A stretch of 64,000 nucleotides of DNA from Lunularia cruciata (GCA_948567375.1 OX419755.1:4159001-4223000), one strand, 5' to 3'; positions 23,836 through 36,382 are shown, numbered from the stretch's first letter. The notes: generated by a model from the letters alone, not told the origin. Made by a program: numbers and translations.

Positions 23836-24843
23836 ACGTTTCGCGAGAAGTAAGTCCTATTCCGTGAATGCATGATCGAAATGAACTTAGTAATTAGAAG
23901 TAAACTCAGAGTCTGCAATTGTCTTGAGTGGCAAAAGTTTTCCATCTGAAATCGCGAAGTTTATCAATTTGTATGTCGATTCACTATATTGGAGTCAATA
24001 TTTGACAGGTAGGTTTTAGATTTCTGAACTGTATTAAAATCATGAAGGTCTAAGATCTATTCAGAATGACATCTCTCTTCTAGTCTGAATTCCCTGCAGT
24101 TAATTTCGCACTGAAGAAGTCGTTAAACGTAAGTTGGAGGAGTCAAAAGCAGAACCCCTAAGTTTACATCAAAAGCAAGTAATAGTTCCACCATCTATAT
24201 ACATTGGGTTAGAGGGATAACTATGAAAACACGAATTTCTGCAAAATTTTATATACAATGTATATGTCGACTCACACGACTCTGAATAAGGAACCGGGTG
24301 TTTATATGTCTCCTTTGGTGTGAGCAGCATCGTTAATGCTTTGCAGCTGCCCAAATCTTCCCACTGAGTTTTGTATCGCATAGTGATATTGTTCTCTATA
24401 TGCCAAACACAGCCCAATGGTGTGCATGGTATGAATGGTATGAATATACAACCCATTAATTTCCAATCAGTTAAGTACACATTACCGCCAAGATTAGCTG
24501 GATAATTAAATATAGCCTAGTGTCAATATTGTATGCGAAGGAACAAAAGGACCAGTAGGTTGATTCTAAAAGCAAAGATAAACATCCTCGCTCTTGGTTA
24601 TCACTCAGCTCTAAATACAGGCGCTAAATGAGGATTGTACGGACTTGATTATATGCAGAGGTAATAAGCATTTTCACTAACTCTGACCACTGATCAAGGG
24701 ACGACGATAGGTGAAAATTAGGAATGCAACTTAGGTACAGAAAGAGAGTAAGTGAGTCGCTCCCCGTACTTGTCATGTGAAATAATATTTACATACAAAT
24801 TGGCCAAATAAAAAAATTGTGTGGAGCTGTAGGCAACACCTTT
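23836..24843. other. Sequence between P450 C-terminal exon and MULE fragment
   Basis: Probably former P450 intron or missing middle exons, too decayed to read. A minus-strand frame at 24169-24480 has no recognisable domain. Confidence 0.35.
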
Positions 24844-25400
24844 CTAAATGCTTGTAATAAACACGGTTGCAGAATTCACAAATCCCATGGCTTTGACAAT
24901 AATTTCACAAAACCAAGTCCAATTCCTTGCATTCTGAATTGGTACTACATCAAATGCAATAGGAAGTAACTGGCCTTCATCATCAAGAACACTCATAGCT
25001 AAATATACACTATTATATGTTCCTTTGGTATGATATGCATAGATTGTGTATACAAGACATATAAACACTCGCTTGAAGAGATTAATTGAATCCACTTCCT
25101 ATTTGAATCCAATTAAGTGAATTAACTTCCAATTGATTGGATCCATTTCCTACGTATCCTAGATTTGCAATTTTCTCATCAACTAAGAGAGAAGAGATTT
25201 TCTGGAAACTTTGGTGGTATTCACCTGCCAATCTCTTCCTATGCACTTTCTTGCTTTGCCACGTAGCCATATATGATATCTCTGCAGACAGTTCAGAGCG
25301 AGCATGATTTACAATATCTTTTCCTAAATAATTTTGTAAATGTCAAGCAAAATGTATCATGTACAGTAAATACACCAATTTGTAGTAGACCATCCTTTTA
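24844..25400 (-). pseudogene. MULE (Mutator-like) transposase fragment
   Basis: Minus strand: YMATWQSKKVHRKRLAGEYH (the W.AK..A..I.G...SY segment preceding the DDE core of MULE transposases), then after a break HTKGTYNSVYLAMSVLDDEG, LLPIAFDVVPIQNARNWTWF and VFITS. This is the canonical LL.A...D.....P.AF..V......W.WF string of the MULE/FAR1 transposase domain. Frames are interrupted and the first catalytic Asp region (DGTH) is lost. No terminal inverted repeats were found, so it is a fragment, probably inserted into the P450 gene. Confidence 0.7.
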
Positions 25401-26039
25401 ATGGTTAATTGCCATTCAAATTTTGCAAGAATATAAATCTAATGTGCTTGGATGCATGGGTTCTATTTCACTCTCCATGTTGCAAACTGAATTTATAAGG
25501 ACTTAACATAGCAATTGAATAAGTGGAATATGCTACTTGTGCTTCTTCTACACTGGTAAATGTTACTTTGAATCACAATGCGGGAGCCATGGTAAACCTA
25601 AGAGATTTATTACAAGGAAGAGAAAGGTAAATCCAGGAGATCAATTATCTAGAAGAGAAATAACTGGAGTGATATAGCATATTATAGAGAGCATCAGAAG
25701 ATGCATTACATAGAGCAAGAAATTGTGCCTTTAATTGTAATTAGTGTGTGAAAGAGTGTCACTAGCGTAAATGTAATTAAATGTAATTAGTTTGAGAAAG
25801 AGTGCCCCTAAGTGTAAATATTGTTGAACTATGCACTCATTTGTAATTTTAGACTCCCATCCCCATATTTGTAAATTCCCCTTGAGATAACCATAATCAA
25901 TATCCATTAGCGCATTAAAAAAAGTGTATTTAAACATTACAACTATGTGTTCCTTTTCAAGAACACTATAAACAATGTAAATATAGTAAAGAACTCTTTA
26001 TCATTTGCTATCGGGATGCGGTGGATCTTGTTGTACTTG
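25401..26039. other. No gene recognised
   Basis: AT-rich stretch between MULE debris and the P450 N-terminal exon. A GTGTAAATGTAATT-like phrase is repeated at about 25735-25800. Probably former intron sequence. Confidence 0.35.
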
Positions 26040-26523
26040 ATTGATGTAATCTTGTGATTGTAGTATGTACCAGCTAACAAAGTGAATGGTCTGAATTGGT
26101 TGAGGTCCTGCATAGTTATAGGAACACTGTAGAAGTGAGTCATGCTTGACTGAATAGCTCCACTTTGCAAGTCTTGCATAAAAGATGATGCGGTTCACCA
26201 AGTGGTCTCCAAACAATACATTTTCCTATTGTAGTTGAATACTTCTCTTGCTCTAATTTGGTCCTATGTCTTAAGGATCTCCTTTGCCATATTTGCATTG
26301 GAAACAACCAAATGTGGAACTTGTCCCAATTTTATGTACATTCCATGGCCATATTTTTTGGCTCAACTTCAATAGATCTTGATGAGGCAATGCTTATGCA
26401 AGCTCAAGCAGATTTTTTTTATCATTGGCCATGGTCTCAGACCAGGTGGGAGCCTAAGCTTTTGTTTCATGTTGAACTTTCTACAATCAGAATGCTTGCC
26501 ACACACAAAAGGGCTCTAGCCAT
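26040..26523 (-). pseudogene. Cytochrome P450 pseudogene, N-terminal exon
   Basis: An ATG at 26523 opens MARALLCVASILIV (membrane anchor), followed after shifts by RLPPGLRPWPMI (proline-rich hinge), LHKHCL, KKYGHGMYIKLGQVP and HLVVSNANMAKEILKT, then a TAG in the phrase expected to read H/D-Q-I-F-A-SRP. TIGKCIVW and CKVELFSQA, also out of frame, correspond to the B-C helix region. This is a plant A-type P450 N-terminus with at least two stops and two frameshifts. Same strand and correct order relative to the C-terminal exon 2.2 kb downstream, so probably one gene, with the middle lost or unreadable. Confidence 0.75.
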
Positions 26524-28368
26524 TATGCCAAATTGACACAATGGCAACCATTTGTTCCTATATTTCTGCAGATCAGAATAGGTCGGACCTTCCATGCACA
26601 CATCATGGGGCTTCAGATATAGAACCAGGAATATTTTTACATGTAGAGCCTAGGGATCCAATTTTTTTTTATAGGTACCCATAAACTTTTGGTTCTAATA
26701 AATGAATGTCTTGTAAAATTTTGTATAGGTAGAGAGCAGCATGAGAGCATTCATTTATTAGAACCAAAAGCAATAAGATATCATGCATGTTTGTTTATAT
26801 TTGAAAATTTCTCTCTCAAAGTGTGGTGGTGTGGTGACAAGAGTGTTGAGTGATCAAAGACAAGAGGGTTTGAACACTAGTGAATGAATAAACAAGCCTT
26901 GAATGAAAAAAAAAACAATCCCCCTCTTTATAAACCAGATAGTTATACACGTGCAAACTGAATATAGATGCTTGAACTCCGTAGCCTCCTTGAGCATTGA
27001 GATGGAGATTTTGGGAAGTTTTCAAGTTCAATTCAATTCTGCAATTTTTGAAGTTGATGATCTTGATGATCCTCAATTCAAGGTTGCTCCACTTGCTCCA
27101 CTTCCACTTCTGCCTCTCCCTCTTTGATTTCAAGAGTCGGTCAAGAAAATGGTAGCTTCAATTCCAATGTCCACTATCACCAATCAAAGAGGAGCAAAGG
27201 GGGCTCTCAGATCTATATCCACCCACACAAGCAAGGGTTCAGATTGATTCCTTATCATTACACTCAGATATTAGACTATCTATATGATCCCAAACATTTT
27301 AGTCAGATTCACGATGGAGATAATATGAAACCAATGCAGAAAGTTAAAACGTTATTTATATGGAAACCTACCTTATATGACATAGGAAGGGATTTTCTCT
27401 CACAATGAATGGTGACAAGCTCTAGAAGAAATGAGCACAGCACATGAAGTCTTATAAAGATGCCAGAGATTGAAAATTCAATAACACAGGTGAGGCTTTA
27501 ACCACAAGAGAGTTAACAAAGAGGGTGGACAACTATAGAAGATAAATTAAATCTTCTCTGTCCAAATTTTGATAGGATGGATACAATGTTTGGTGATCAT
27601 GCTAACATTTCTCCTCCTACCCTTGTGAGTATTGGTGGTATTGAACCAAATGTTACAATCATTGACAACACATGCTCAGTTCATGCCAAAGAAGAAGAAG
27701 AAGATTTGGGAGAGAGTAATCCTCTTGATTCCATTCCCCATATATATTTCATACTAAGTACACAAAAACCCATGAAGATTTAATGTTACATGAGTTCAAG
27801 GAAGTTTTAGGAATACTTGAATTGGAGTTCAATCCATGCTTAACAATAGCACATGAGGAGTTCAAAGGAAGAGGAGAAAAGAATCAATATTCTAGTTATC
27901 CAAGTGGAGGATTAAGAGCACAAGGACCACAAGCACAAAAGGAGGAGCATCCCTATCTGAGAGCTTGAGAGCTGTAGAGAGTACAAGTACAAGAGGAAAT
28001 AAGAGAAGTTTTAGAGGAGGCTAGAGGAGCACGGAAGGAGATCAGAGAAGCATCCAAGGAGAACGAGAAGAATATTGAAGTTTTGAAGCAAATGCACCTC
28101 CATGAGGAGCATTCCTAGCCTCACTAGGCTCTCCACTCTCAAAGGATGCATCCCTAGTCTCACTAGGCCCTCCTCTCCTATCCAATGCTTCTAGGGTCTC
28201 ACTAGGTTGATGCACACCATGGTACTCCTTTGTTTTGAGTTTCATAATCAATAGGGGGAACCCCCAAGGGTATCTTGACTTCTATATCTCAAGCCACTCT
28301 ATAGCCTCCTCTTGAGCAGCTGCATATAATTCCTTTACAGAGTCTAGTTGACTCTTAGTCTCTTGTAG
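26524..28368. other. Unassigned region with short frames
   Basis: Plus-strand frames at 27124-27408 and 27577-27968 have no domain I recognise. The second is acidic (EEEEDLGESNP) and continues towards a Glu/Arg-rich coil. They may belong to a decayed element body. The block at 28130-28210 repeats TCTCACTAGG three times. Confidence 0.35.
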
Positions 28369-28416
28369 AGTACTCTAAGTCCTCTCCAATACTTATTGGA
28401 GAGGACCTAGAGTACT
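28369..28416. repeat. Near-perfect 23-bp inverted repeat (hairpin)
   Basis: Arms 28369-28391 and 28394-28416 (AGTACTCTA.GTCCTCTCCAATA and its complement) pair with a single mismatch around a 2-base gap. It lies in unassigned DNA next to family E. Could be a fold-back fragment, a small-RNA precursor or a recent local inversion-duplication. Confidence 0.8.
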
Positions 28417-28714
28417 CCATAGTATTGGTGAACTCTCTAAGGTAATAAATCTCTTGAAGTTGTAACCCCTCCGCCATAAGCTCTCTATCTCTAACAAGTA
28501 CATCCAACTCTGCCAACCTCTCACCTTTAGCACTAATGAGTATATCCAACTCAGCAAGTCTCTCAACTTGAGCTATGTACTTATCCTTAGTCTCTCAAAT
28601 AACTCTAACTAACTCTACTAATCTCCCATGAGTAATACACTTACTTCTCTATACACTGATGCATCTCTCTCTCTCTTTGCAAGTATAGCCTCCCTCTCCA
28701 TAAAAATATGTTCC

Positions 28715-28750
28715 TCTAGCCACAATTCTTCCTCTAGCCACAATTCTTCC
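28715..28750. repeat. 18-bp direct duplication
   Basis: CTCTAGCCACAATTCTTC occurs twice in tandem within a minus-strand frame (28618-28971) rich in Glu/Leu, where it yields a doubled ELWLEE motif. The frame looks like a coiled coil of unknown origin; it begins immediately beside the 3' end of the family E LTR. Confidence 0.8.
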
Positions 28751-28958
28751 TCCTTCTCTACTAATATATTGTCTCTAGTCCTTACTATCAACTCCTCTTT
28801 TGCAAGTTTAGTCTCCCTCTCAATCAAAAGATGTTTGTCTAAAGGTATACTATACATGTCCACATTGAGCCTACACTCCTCTACATCTACATGATGAGTC
28901 ATATAGTTGTCAAGTAGTGGTGGTAGTATTGGTGGCTCAATCTTTCTTCTTCTTCCAT

Positions 28959-29367
28959 TGTAAAAGATCAAGGAAAGAAATAAGAGAACAAATGACTGGA
29001 ATGAAAAATCACATTGGGACTCTTGAATGAAAGAAATTCCAAAGGCCTAGCATGAGCTTGGGCCTTGGTATTTATAGGAAATATACAAGGCTCTTGGGAA
29101 GTTTCCAAGCTACACTAGCCAAGAAGCTTCCAAGAAGCTTCCTTCTAGAAACCATATACTTGGCATGCCAACTAAGCTAGTTGAGAAGCTTACTAAGAAG
29201 CTTCCTTCTAGAAGCTACCTGCTTGGTATACTTGTTACTTGATATGTGGAATGTACCAAGAAGTTTCTTAGATGCTTCTAGAACATTCTTAGACTACTTG
29301 GCTAATTTGGCCTATTTGCTAACTTGTTAGCCTCTACTAACTTATCTATTAATTCCATGTTGTTACA
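28959..29367 (-). repeat. Family E 3' LTR with heat-shock elements
   Basis: Same 409-base LTR as the solo copy at 19127-19535, with minus-strand ends TGTAACAACATGG..TTTTACA. It directly follows the chromodomain and a purine-rich tract (AATGGAGGAATA), so it is the 3' LTR. TATA box at 29078-29069. The triple site TTCnnGAAnnTTC at 29276-29288 is at the same relative place as in the solo LTR, with further GAAGCTTC and TTCTAGAA units at 29123-29150 and 29206-29212. No target duplication is visible because the 5' end of the element is missing. Confidence 0.8.
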
Positions 29368-29375
29368 TATTCCTC

Positions 29376-31720
29376 CATTGCTAAATGGTGATATCCTTAC
29401 CACCATGGAAGCTTCAAACTCTTGGATGGCCATTTGCACACTGAGGAGATGAGAAAGAGGCTCTCATGTAGCATCATGAAGGAGATACACTTTCCAAAGG
29501 ACTTTGTACTCAATGTGTTGTTGGTGGCCATGTTGGATATTGCAATGTACGAGGATAGGATCAACTCATATTCCTCATGATCATTGACATGGATAGAAGG
29601 AAGAGGGGGTTGGTCATGAATGGAAAAGGAAGATGGATTCAAAACAAAGAGTTTCAACTTTGAAACATGAAATACAAAGTGCATTTGCATATGACTAGGC
29701 AAGGCAAGTTGATAAGCAACATGAGAAATGATTTGGGCGACATCAAATGGGCCTATCCAATTAGGAGCAAGTTTATGAACTAAGGTATCAAGTGGGAGGG
29801 GTAGTGTAATACCAATAGCTGGATATATCATCTAGAGTTGAAAATTGGCTTGGTAACATCTAGAAGAATGTTATGTATGATGGGCTAGGTAGATTGGATA
29901 GAGGTGCTACCAAAAGAGTACTTGTACTAATAGGGCAAGAACCAAAAATAGCTTGAATTTGTAATACCAAAAGCTAGACATATGATCTAGAGGTGGAAAT
30001 TGGCTTGGTAACATCTAGAAGGGTGTTTTGCATGATAGACTGGGTAGTTCAGATAGAGGTGTCACCAAAAGAGGACTTCTACTAATAGGGCAGGAGCCAA
30101 AGATAGCTTGGAAATTTTAGAGCCAATTTTAGAGACCTAAATAGATGAATTAGGCCTAAAAAATATGTAGATTCCCCCTTCCCCCCAAATAAAGGAAAGG
30201 CCTAGCCTCCCTCCTCCCTTGTTTGTCTCATTGAGAGCTTTCCAATGGAACCTCACCCATCCAATTTGGAAATTCATGCAAGAAGATTCCCTAAAGATTC
30301 CTTCCAGCCAAAGATGATTTGACCAACCAGATAGGATCAAAAACCAACAGGTCACCTATGTATCCAACCAATTTAAGTCCAAAGCTTGCTTACATGTCAC
30401 GAATCCATATATCTGATCCAAGGGTGGAACTTCCTCCGAAAGAGCACTCTTTGCTATATAATACAATCAAGGTCCTCCTTTGGGGCATTGGAGGTTGAGT
30501 GTGAAATTTTGTGTTTATTCTTCTGTGTCTCTCTTCATGTCTCATATCCTCAGAAGATTATAGGTAGGTTACTAGAAGAAAATATTACCTTATCACCTAG
30601 TTGAAAGGTGAGATCACAAATATGCGGATATACATATTGCTTTTGACAATTTTGAGTAACAAGAAGATGAGATTTGGCTTGCTATAGGGAGTGAGATATT
30701 ACGGAAAAGAAGGTGGAAGTATGAGGAACATGAGATGGTGTGGAAGCAAGAAGAGAATCTAGAACAAGTGAGTCATGGTAAAAATTAAGGAAGAAGGGTG
30801 AGAATCCGGTGCTTGCTTGCTTGGAGTTATTGTAGGCAAACTCAACAGCAACAAGGCAAGAATCCAAATTGGTATGGTGAATGTTTACAAAGACACAACA
30901 CATATTCTCCAAGGTGCAATTTGCACGTTCAGTTTGCCCATCAATTTGAAGATGATAGGCCATGGACAAAGCAAGCTTTATGCCAAGTAGCTTGAAGAAT
31001 ATTTGCTAAATTTTACTAGTGAATTGAGGATCATGGTTGGAGCTGAGCACACAAGGCATCCCATGATGCTTGAAGGCATTGTCAAAGTAAATCTGGGCCA
31101 ACATTGGAACATCCACTATAGCAGAGGTTGGTGCCAAATTGATTTTCTTACTAAGCTTATCAACAAAGACAATGATTGTTGTATGACCTTGATTTATCCT
31201 TGGCAAGGATGTGATGAGATCTAAGCTTACATTCTCCCATCATGTAGATGGGATGGGAAGTGGTTGGAGTAGTCCACTTGGTTTTAAGTTGCTAGTTTTG
31301 TTGCATTGGCAACTCTCACAAGATCAGACAAAGTCTTGAACTTCATGTGCCATGTTAGGCCACCACCATTGCTGTTGTAGAGTATTCAAGGTCTTGTCTG
31401 CCTCCATGTGTCCCACAATGTGTAAGTCATGTGCCTCTTGAAGTTGCACCAAGCATAGATCACCCATAGTTTGAATATAGGTGCAGTTTTAGAATATAGA
31501 ATATAGAATTCCATCTTTGAGTGAAAAAATATTGTACTCCTTGTCATGTGCTGCAAGACAACCTTGTACCAATTGAAATAAGAGGTCTTGCAATAAAGTG
31601 ATTTTAAACTTGATTTGGACCTTTGAGTCAATTGACATTATCATAATTCAAGATGAGTCTTCAAATCTGGTCATCGGGGTAGGGCATTAGTGATGACATG
31701 GAAGTTCTCAGGCTGTACTC
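29376..31720 (-). mobile_element. Chromovirus E body: integrase and chromodomain, 5'-truncated
   Basis: Minus strand from high to low coordinates: an ALPR/ADALSR-like end of RNase H at about 31690; integrase zinc region; VSMDLI-type core start; IVFVDKLSKKINLAPTSA (31006-31206) with ISD altered to SSN; AYHLQIDGQTERANCTLENM (30682-30969) holding the catalytic Glu; VEFAYNNSKQASTGFSPFFL; then, beyond the inserted solo LTR, APNWIGPFDVAQIISHVAYQL and a frame-shifted chromodomain (VLWKVYLLHDATWEPLSHLL, 29376-29560). Gag, protease and RT are absent, so it is 5'-truncated. Several stops. Confidence 0.85.
29805..30562 (+). repeat. Solo LTR of chromovirus A/B/C family in element E
   Basis: 758 bases starting TGTAATACC and ending in the position of GGAGTATTACA (decayed to GAAGATTATA). 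A perfect five-base target duplication GGTAG flanks it (29800-29804, 30563-30567). It is inserted into the integrase region of element E in the opposite orientation. Two U3 units, each starting TGTAATACC, are evident at 29805 and about 29961. It is diverged from the B LTRs and therefore old. Confidence 0.9.
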
Positions 31721-33784
31721 AAGATGCTTGTGCTAAGTATGAAAGCATACTTAACACTAGCAAAGTATAGAAAGTGTGAGGCATAATACTATCAAAGCAT
31801 ATGGACAAGGTATGACTCTATTTGTGAGTGGAGTAGGTATGTGCCAAAGAAAATGCTATATGTATATAATATCCAATAAAAATAGACTAAACTATATGTG
31901 TATTCCTCAAAAGAGGGAGTAAATGAGCATGAGCTATTGTTGGACCAACTTGTCAAAAATACAAAAACTCCAAAAATCATCTATTCCAAGTGGAGAGTAC
32001 AAAACTCTCAAGCCTTTACTAAAAATTAAAACCCTTAGGGAAAATCTAAGGGAGGAATATTAGTCATAGAATTTTAAACTTACCATTTTAGAAATGTGGA
32101 CTTGTAAATCCAAGCTCTTTTTAATGGTTGTTTCTCAATTTAGAAAGAAAAATACCTTCTATTAAATGGATTTTCCATAGACATGGAAATAGATAAGCAT
32201 GTATGTAAGGCTATTTATGATGGTTATCTAAACTGTAGTAAGATAGTTTTGTATCGCAAAAGTTATATGATGGTTTTTAAGTAGGTGAGTCTTAACAATA
32301 ATAAAGGGACAAAAAGGAAAAGATACAAAGAGAAAGTGTTTTATTAGTGCAAGTAGACAAGGACGTCCATAATGGAATCTTAGAGCTAAAAGAATTATAT
32401 ATTTGGTGTACCCATTGTAGAGTTATAAGATGCATGTCCTCTCGAGGTTGCTGAAGAAACTTGTAAGATATGATGAGATTTTTGTTGAATCAATCCATGA
32501 GTGGGCCAATCGGTGAGCAATTGCTACCAAAGTTTCTTTCACTCGAAGAAATCATGACATGAAGTCAATCCGAGTGAAAGCTTCTCCAATACTTAAATGT
32601 AGTTTGTTGTATAACGCTTAGTAGAGTAAATAGTGTGATGGTAGTAAAAATGATATAAATTTAAAGTAAGAAGGTGGATGGTACTTGCAAGACAAGGTCT
32701 AAACGGTCATGAAGTTCAAGGATACACTAATTGTTTAAAAAACACCGAGTGGCTTTATATATGATAATTTATCTAAGTGAATGAATTAATATAACTTTGC
32801 ATGTTTTCGGTTGGGAATGCGGCTTGAGAATAAGCCTAAAACCACTCCAAATTAGTTTAACATAACAAACAACGCTAAGTGGTAGCCAACCATTTGAATG
32901 CAATTTAAACTACAATGATTAAATGAGATATTTTAAAATTATTCAAGGCTTTATTATATCTGTCTTGCTATATAAAATTATTTCTATGATGAATAATTAA
33001 ATTTCTAGTTTTATCAAATAGAAATTTTTGGTAGTATATGTGGTTCATAAGTGAGATTATGAAATCTCTTTCTATGTTTCTATTTGAAATAAGTGTTTGA
33101 AGTTGCATCTAGTTGAATTCAAAGTCCAAACGTTGAAGACCCAACTAAATTTCCCCATTTAAAGTCCATTTCTCTGAAATCTTGGTTGTAATTGTTGTTT
33201 AAAAGTATGACTTGAAAGAAAGAGAGCTGTCGAATGCGGATCGAGTATTTTCCAAATCCGGTACCATGACATGACGATAAAGAAAAACCTTGGTAAATGA
33301 GCCCGTACTCTGCACACTCTCTTCTGTATGCACATATGCAATATGATGTTTCATTCTGAATAATGATCACACAAGGAGGATACACAATGTGTCTGCTTTT
33401 TGATATAGTGTATGATAAACAAGTTACTTGTAATATACCAAATTGAAAAAAAATGCCCAAAGGCCATATAGTATGCCGTCAATAGAAAATGAAGAACTTG
33501 ATACAAGAGCACCAAGAGATGTTCGTGGAGAACATTCATAAAAACTATGCAATGTGTATGAATTTGCATACCAAGACAATTTTCTCATACAATATTTATT
33601 CTTGATTAGAATATGTACCCTCCCCGTTCCCAGTAACTAGAAAGGTCAAGTAATCCATTCGAAAAGGCAACCTCCTAGGATTCAAAGAAAAGAAAACTGA
33701 GAATATCATGTCAATACAAGAATATATTAGAAGATGTAAAATGGGGAAAAAGAGACTGCGCAGAACACAGGAAGGATTGTTAAG
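31721..33784. other. Intergenic, no supported gene
   Basis: AT-rich with many short frames in all phases. Minus-strand frames around 33119-33569 contain no domain I recognise. No element termini were found. Confidence 0.4.
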
Positions 33785-33990
33785 AGGAAGAGACAAACGA
33801 GGTAAAATGGGGCTAGCTCCAATAATATCGAAATGAAAAATCTGTCTTACTACATTTAAGATATTTAAGTCTGCATGTTATAATATAAATCATTGGAGTA
33901 TTTAAAAAAGCATCATCCAGTGTGATTTCTCTTCTATGGATTGCACTAGTGACAAACACATGCTGTACAAAGCACATTACAAAATATGAA
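33785..33990 (-). mobile_element. Non-LTR element R4, 3' fragment
   Basis: About 200 bases match R1 8755-8965, including AAAATGGGGCTA, the AAGCATCA..AGTGTGAT phrase and TCCTATGGATTGCA-type sequence. Orientation as R1. Only the C-terminal coding tail and 3' end are present: a strongly 5'-truncated insertion. Confidence 0.7.
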
Positions 33991-36060
33991 AATAGAACCT
34001 TTAAATAAATAAATCGTTAAATCTCTTTCTTTCACCATTTTCAGGCGAGGAGACGTGTAAGAAATAGCTCTTATCTGTGGCAGAATGTCATGCGTCAGAT
34101 ATAGGCTTAACAGAGCCTATATTTCGCACTTTGACTTGACCGAGCCCCAAGTTGGCAAAAGGATTTCCTCGATTTCCTAGAAGCCTTGACAAGGCGCAAT
34201 CTTATGGCACAATGGATTTCGTAGACACCTCGGATTGTTTCCAAAATAATAACTACAACTACAGATTACAATCTACAATGATCTATGTTAAACGATCTAA
34301 TATGAACTATAAGGAGGATAACTTGTGGTTGAGCAAAGCCTCTAGTACATAGTTGAAATGCTCAATGTTTCATTGTATTGAATGAATCATAAGGCTATTC
34401 ATTATATCGTTATCAAAATATAGAGAAATTAATTTTGAGAAACGTAAAAAGCGCGCATCCATCTTTAACCAAAAATGATAATAGAAAGCACCTAAACGTT
34501 CATCGGACACAAAGATAGTCTAAAGAAAATCTAGTTCAAATAAAACAATATGAATAAATAAAACTTATTTCTTTCTTAAGTATCATAGGGTTGCAAACGA
34601 TCCTAATGATTTACATGTGGCTGTTCAAAAGGACTATATAATCCATCCATGGTATTCTTATTGTCATAGTAATAATGAATACCAAAATCCAAGAGAATAA
34701 GTAAGGACGATATAAGAAAAATAGACCGCAAACTAAATGAAGCGAACTCAAAATAATGCCTTATTAATTGTACTTGAGTCCAAGAACATTTTTGGTAACT
34801 GACTAGTTTATATAGCATCAAAATATTCTTAGACCCTTTCAACATATTTCTTTATAAAATTTCCTAAATACTTTCTGTAGTAACTTATATGAAATACTCA
34901 AATTTTCTGGAAAATTACTATAATATCATAGCAATTTCGACACTTCTCCTTTGTTTGAAGATTTATATTTTTCTTCCAAAGAGTTTACTAGAGCATTTTA
35001 TTTTGCTCAAAACTACAGATCCAGAACATTTAGATCTACTATACCAGATCTAAATACTTTGGATCTATTTTACAATTGTATTTATAGAGCTTAACAAAGC
35101 ATCCAATTCATTAATTCATTGAATTAAATCAAAATATATATTATCATGAACTGTGAGCGGAGAGCACACTAGAGTAAACGATGTTATTGGGATTATAATG
35201 GGACAAATCTTACTATCTACATATAAAGTAAATCTGTATTTCTTAATATTGTGATAAAACTATCACCTTTATGTGGCTTTGATATATGTTTACTTCTTTG
35301 ATATCTAGATTGGTCATACTATCCAAGTTTCATGTGTATGAGCACCTTGTTCTATCATAATGCTTATTTAAAAAATGTGGAATTAAGAGCTAATTATCCA
35401 GATCTCTATCAAAACCTAAAGTGGTTGGTCTAAACCTAAAATCCACAAATCTACTTTATTTCTACAACTTAAATACTAAAATTCAAACTCTTGTTGACTT
35501 TTCTGTTCAATTCTACTAAACTCTATATCCTAACACAAAGTCACTAAACGCAAGACTCACAATCAATTCTGGCTCAACCTACCGCAAATTTATATCTAGC
35601 CGACTCAACTAATCAAAACCTAAGTCACTTATACAATGAAGGAATATTAAACTATTTACCTGAAATCATCCAAACACAGTGTTTTATCCAAATTACATGG
35701 TAACTCAAGTACAAATCTATGTTACCTCAACAAAATAATAAACACAAGTTCTATGATGACTTATTAACTACTCACTTCAACGTCTAAATTTAAGGTTCAC
35801 TAATTTACTGGTCGATACCTTCCATATATATGAAAGACAGTTTGGGTTCACACCTTGATTTAGTATGTGTGAACACTCTCCACAGCACCCCCCACTCTGA
35901 ATCGATGATATTATCCATATTACAATTATTGATATTACAATAATATTACAAATATTATTGATAAAATTAAAATTAATGAATAAGAAATATAACTAATAAA
36001 TAAATTTAAATTTTACTTAATATTTCGAATTCTGAAAGGTTAGCTCCACTGTTAAGAACA
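33991..36060. other. Intergenic, no supported gene
   Basis: AT-rich; no domains or element ends recognised apart from the small hairpin. The base composition becomes more GC-balanced near the dirigent remnant. Confidence 0.4.
34099..34122. repeat. 9-bp perfect inverted repeat
   Basis: ATATAGGCT and AGCCTATAT separated by six bases. It may form a small hairpin; no adjacent gene was recognised, so its role is unclear. Confidence 0.7.
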
Positions 36061-36190
36061 ATTCTTGTCACAGTATAAAATTCACTCAATAGCCCCGATT
36101 ACAGGCCACGGCCAACTTTTCCTTGGCACGACTATATCAAGAGCTTTCGGAGAGGCGTATCCATCGATCTGCTATGCCCGATCGATGGAT

Positions 36191-36335
36191 GTCGCATTTC
36201 GTCAAGCTGTCTTAAGCACCTGTTCCCTCAACAAGCACATTCCAAGTTGGATGGGTTTAGTGTTGCAAGTTGCATTTCGTTGATGCGCCATTGAGGACCT
36301 GTCCCTCAACCAGCGCGATGGCAAGTTGGATAAAG
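36191..36335. repeat. Diverged tandem duplication of about 78 bp upstream of the dirigent gene
   Basis: Two copies begin GCATTTCGT at 36191 and 36269 and share CACCTGT/GACCTGT..CCCTCAAC and GCAAGTTGGAT-like phrases. It lies 200-330 bases upstream of the dirigent start and so would be in its promoter. Confidence 0.55.
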
Positions 36336-36374
36336 GAAATATTTAAAATATCTACATGGCATCGGACCTTCCGA

Positions 36375-36382
36375 TTTATAAA
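36375..36382 (+). promoter_or_regulatory. Probable TATA box of the dirigent gene
   Basis: TTTATAAA lies about 145 bases upstream of the first dirigent ATG, a normal distance for a plant promoter with a leader of about 110 bases. Confidence 0.45.

Noticed and set aside
28618-28971. Glu-rich minus-strand frame as a host coiled-coil gene
   Set aside because: Begins immediately beside a retroelement LTR, contains a recent 18-base duplication and has no family match; origin uncertain.
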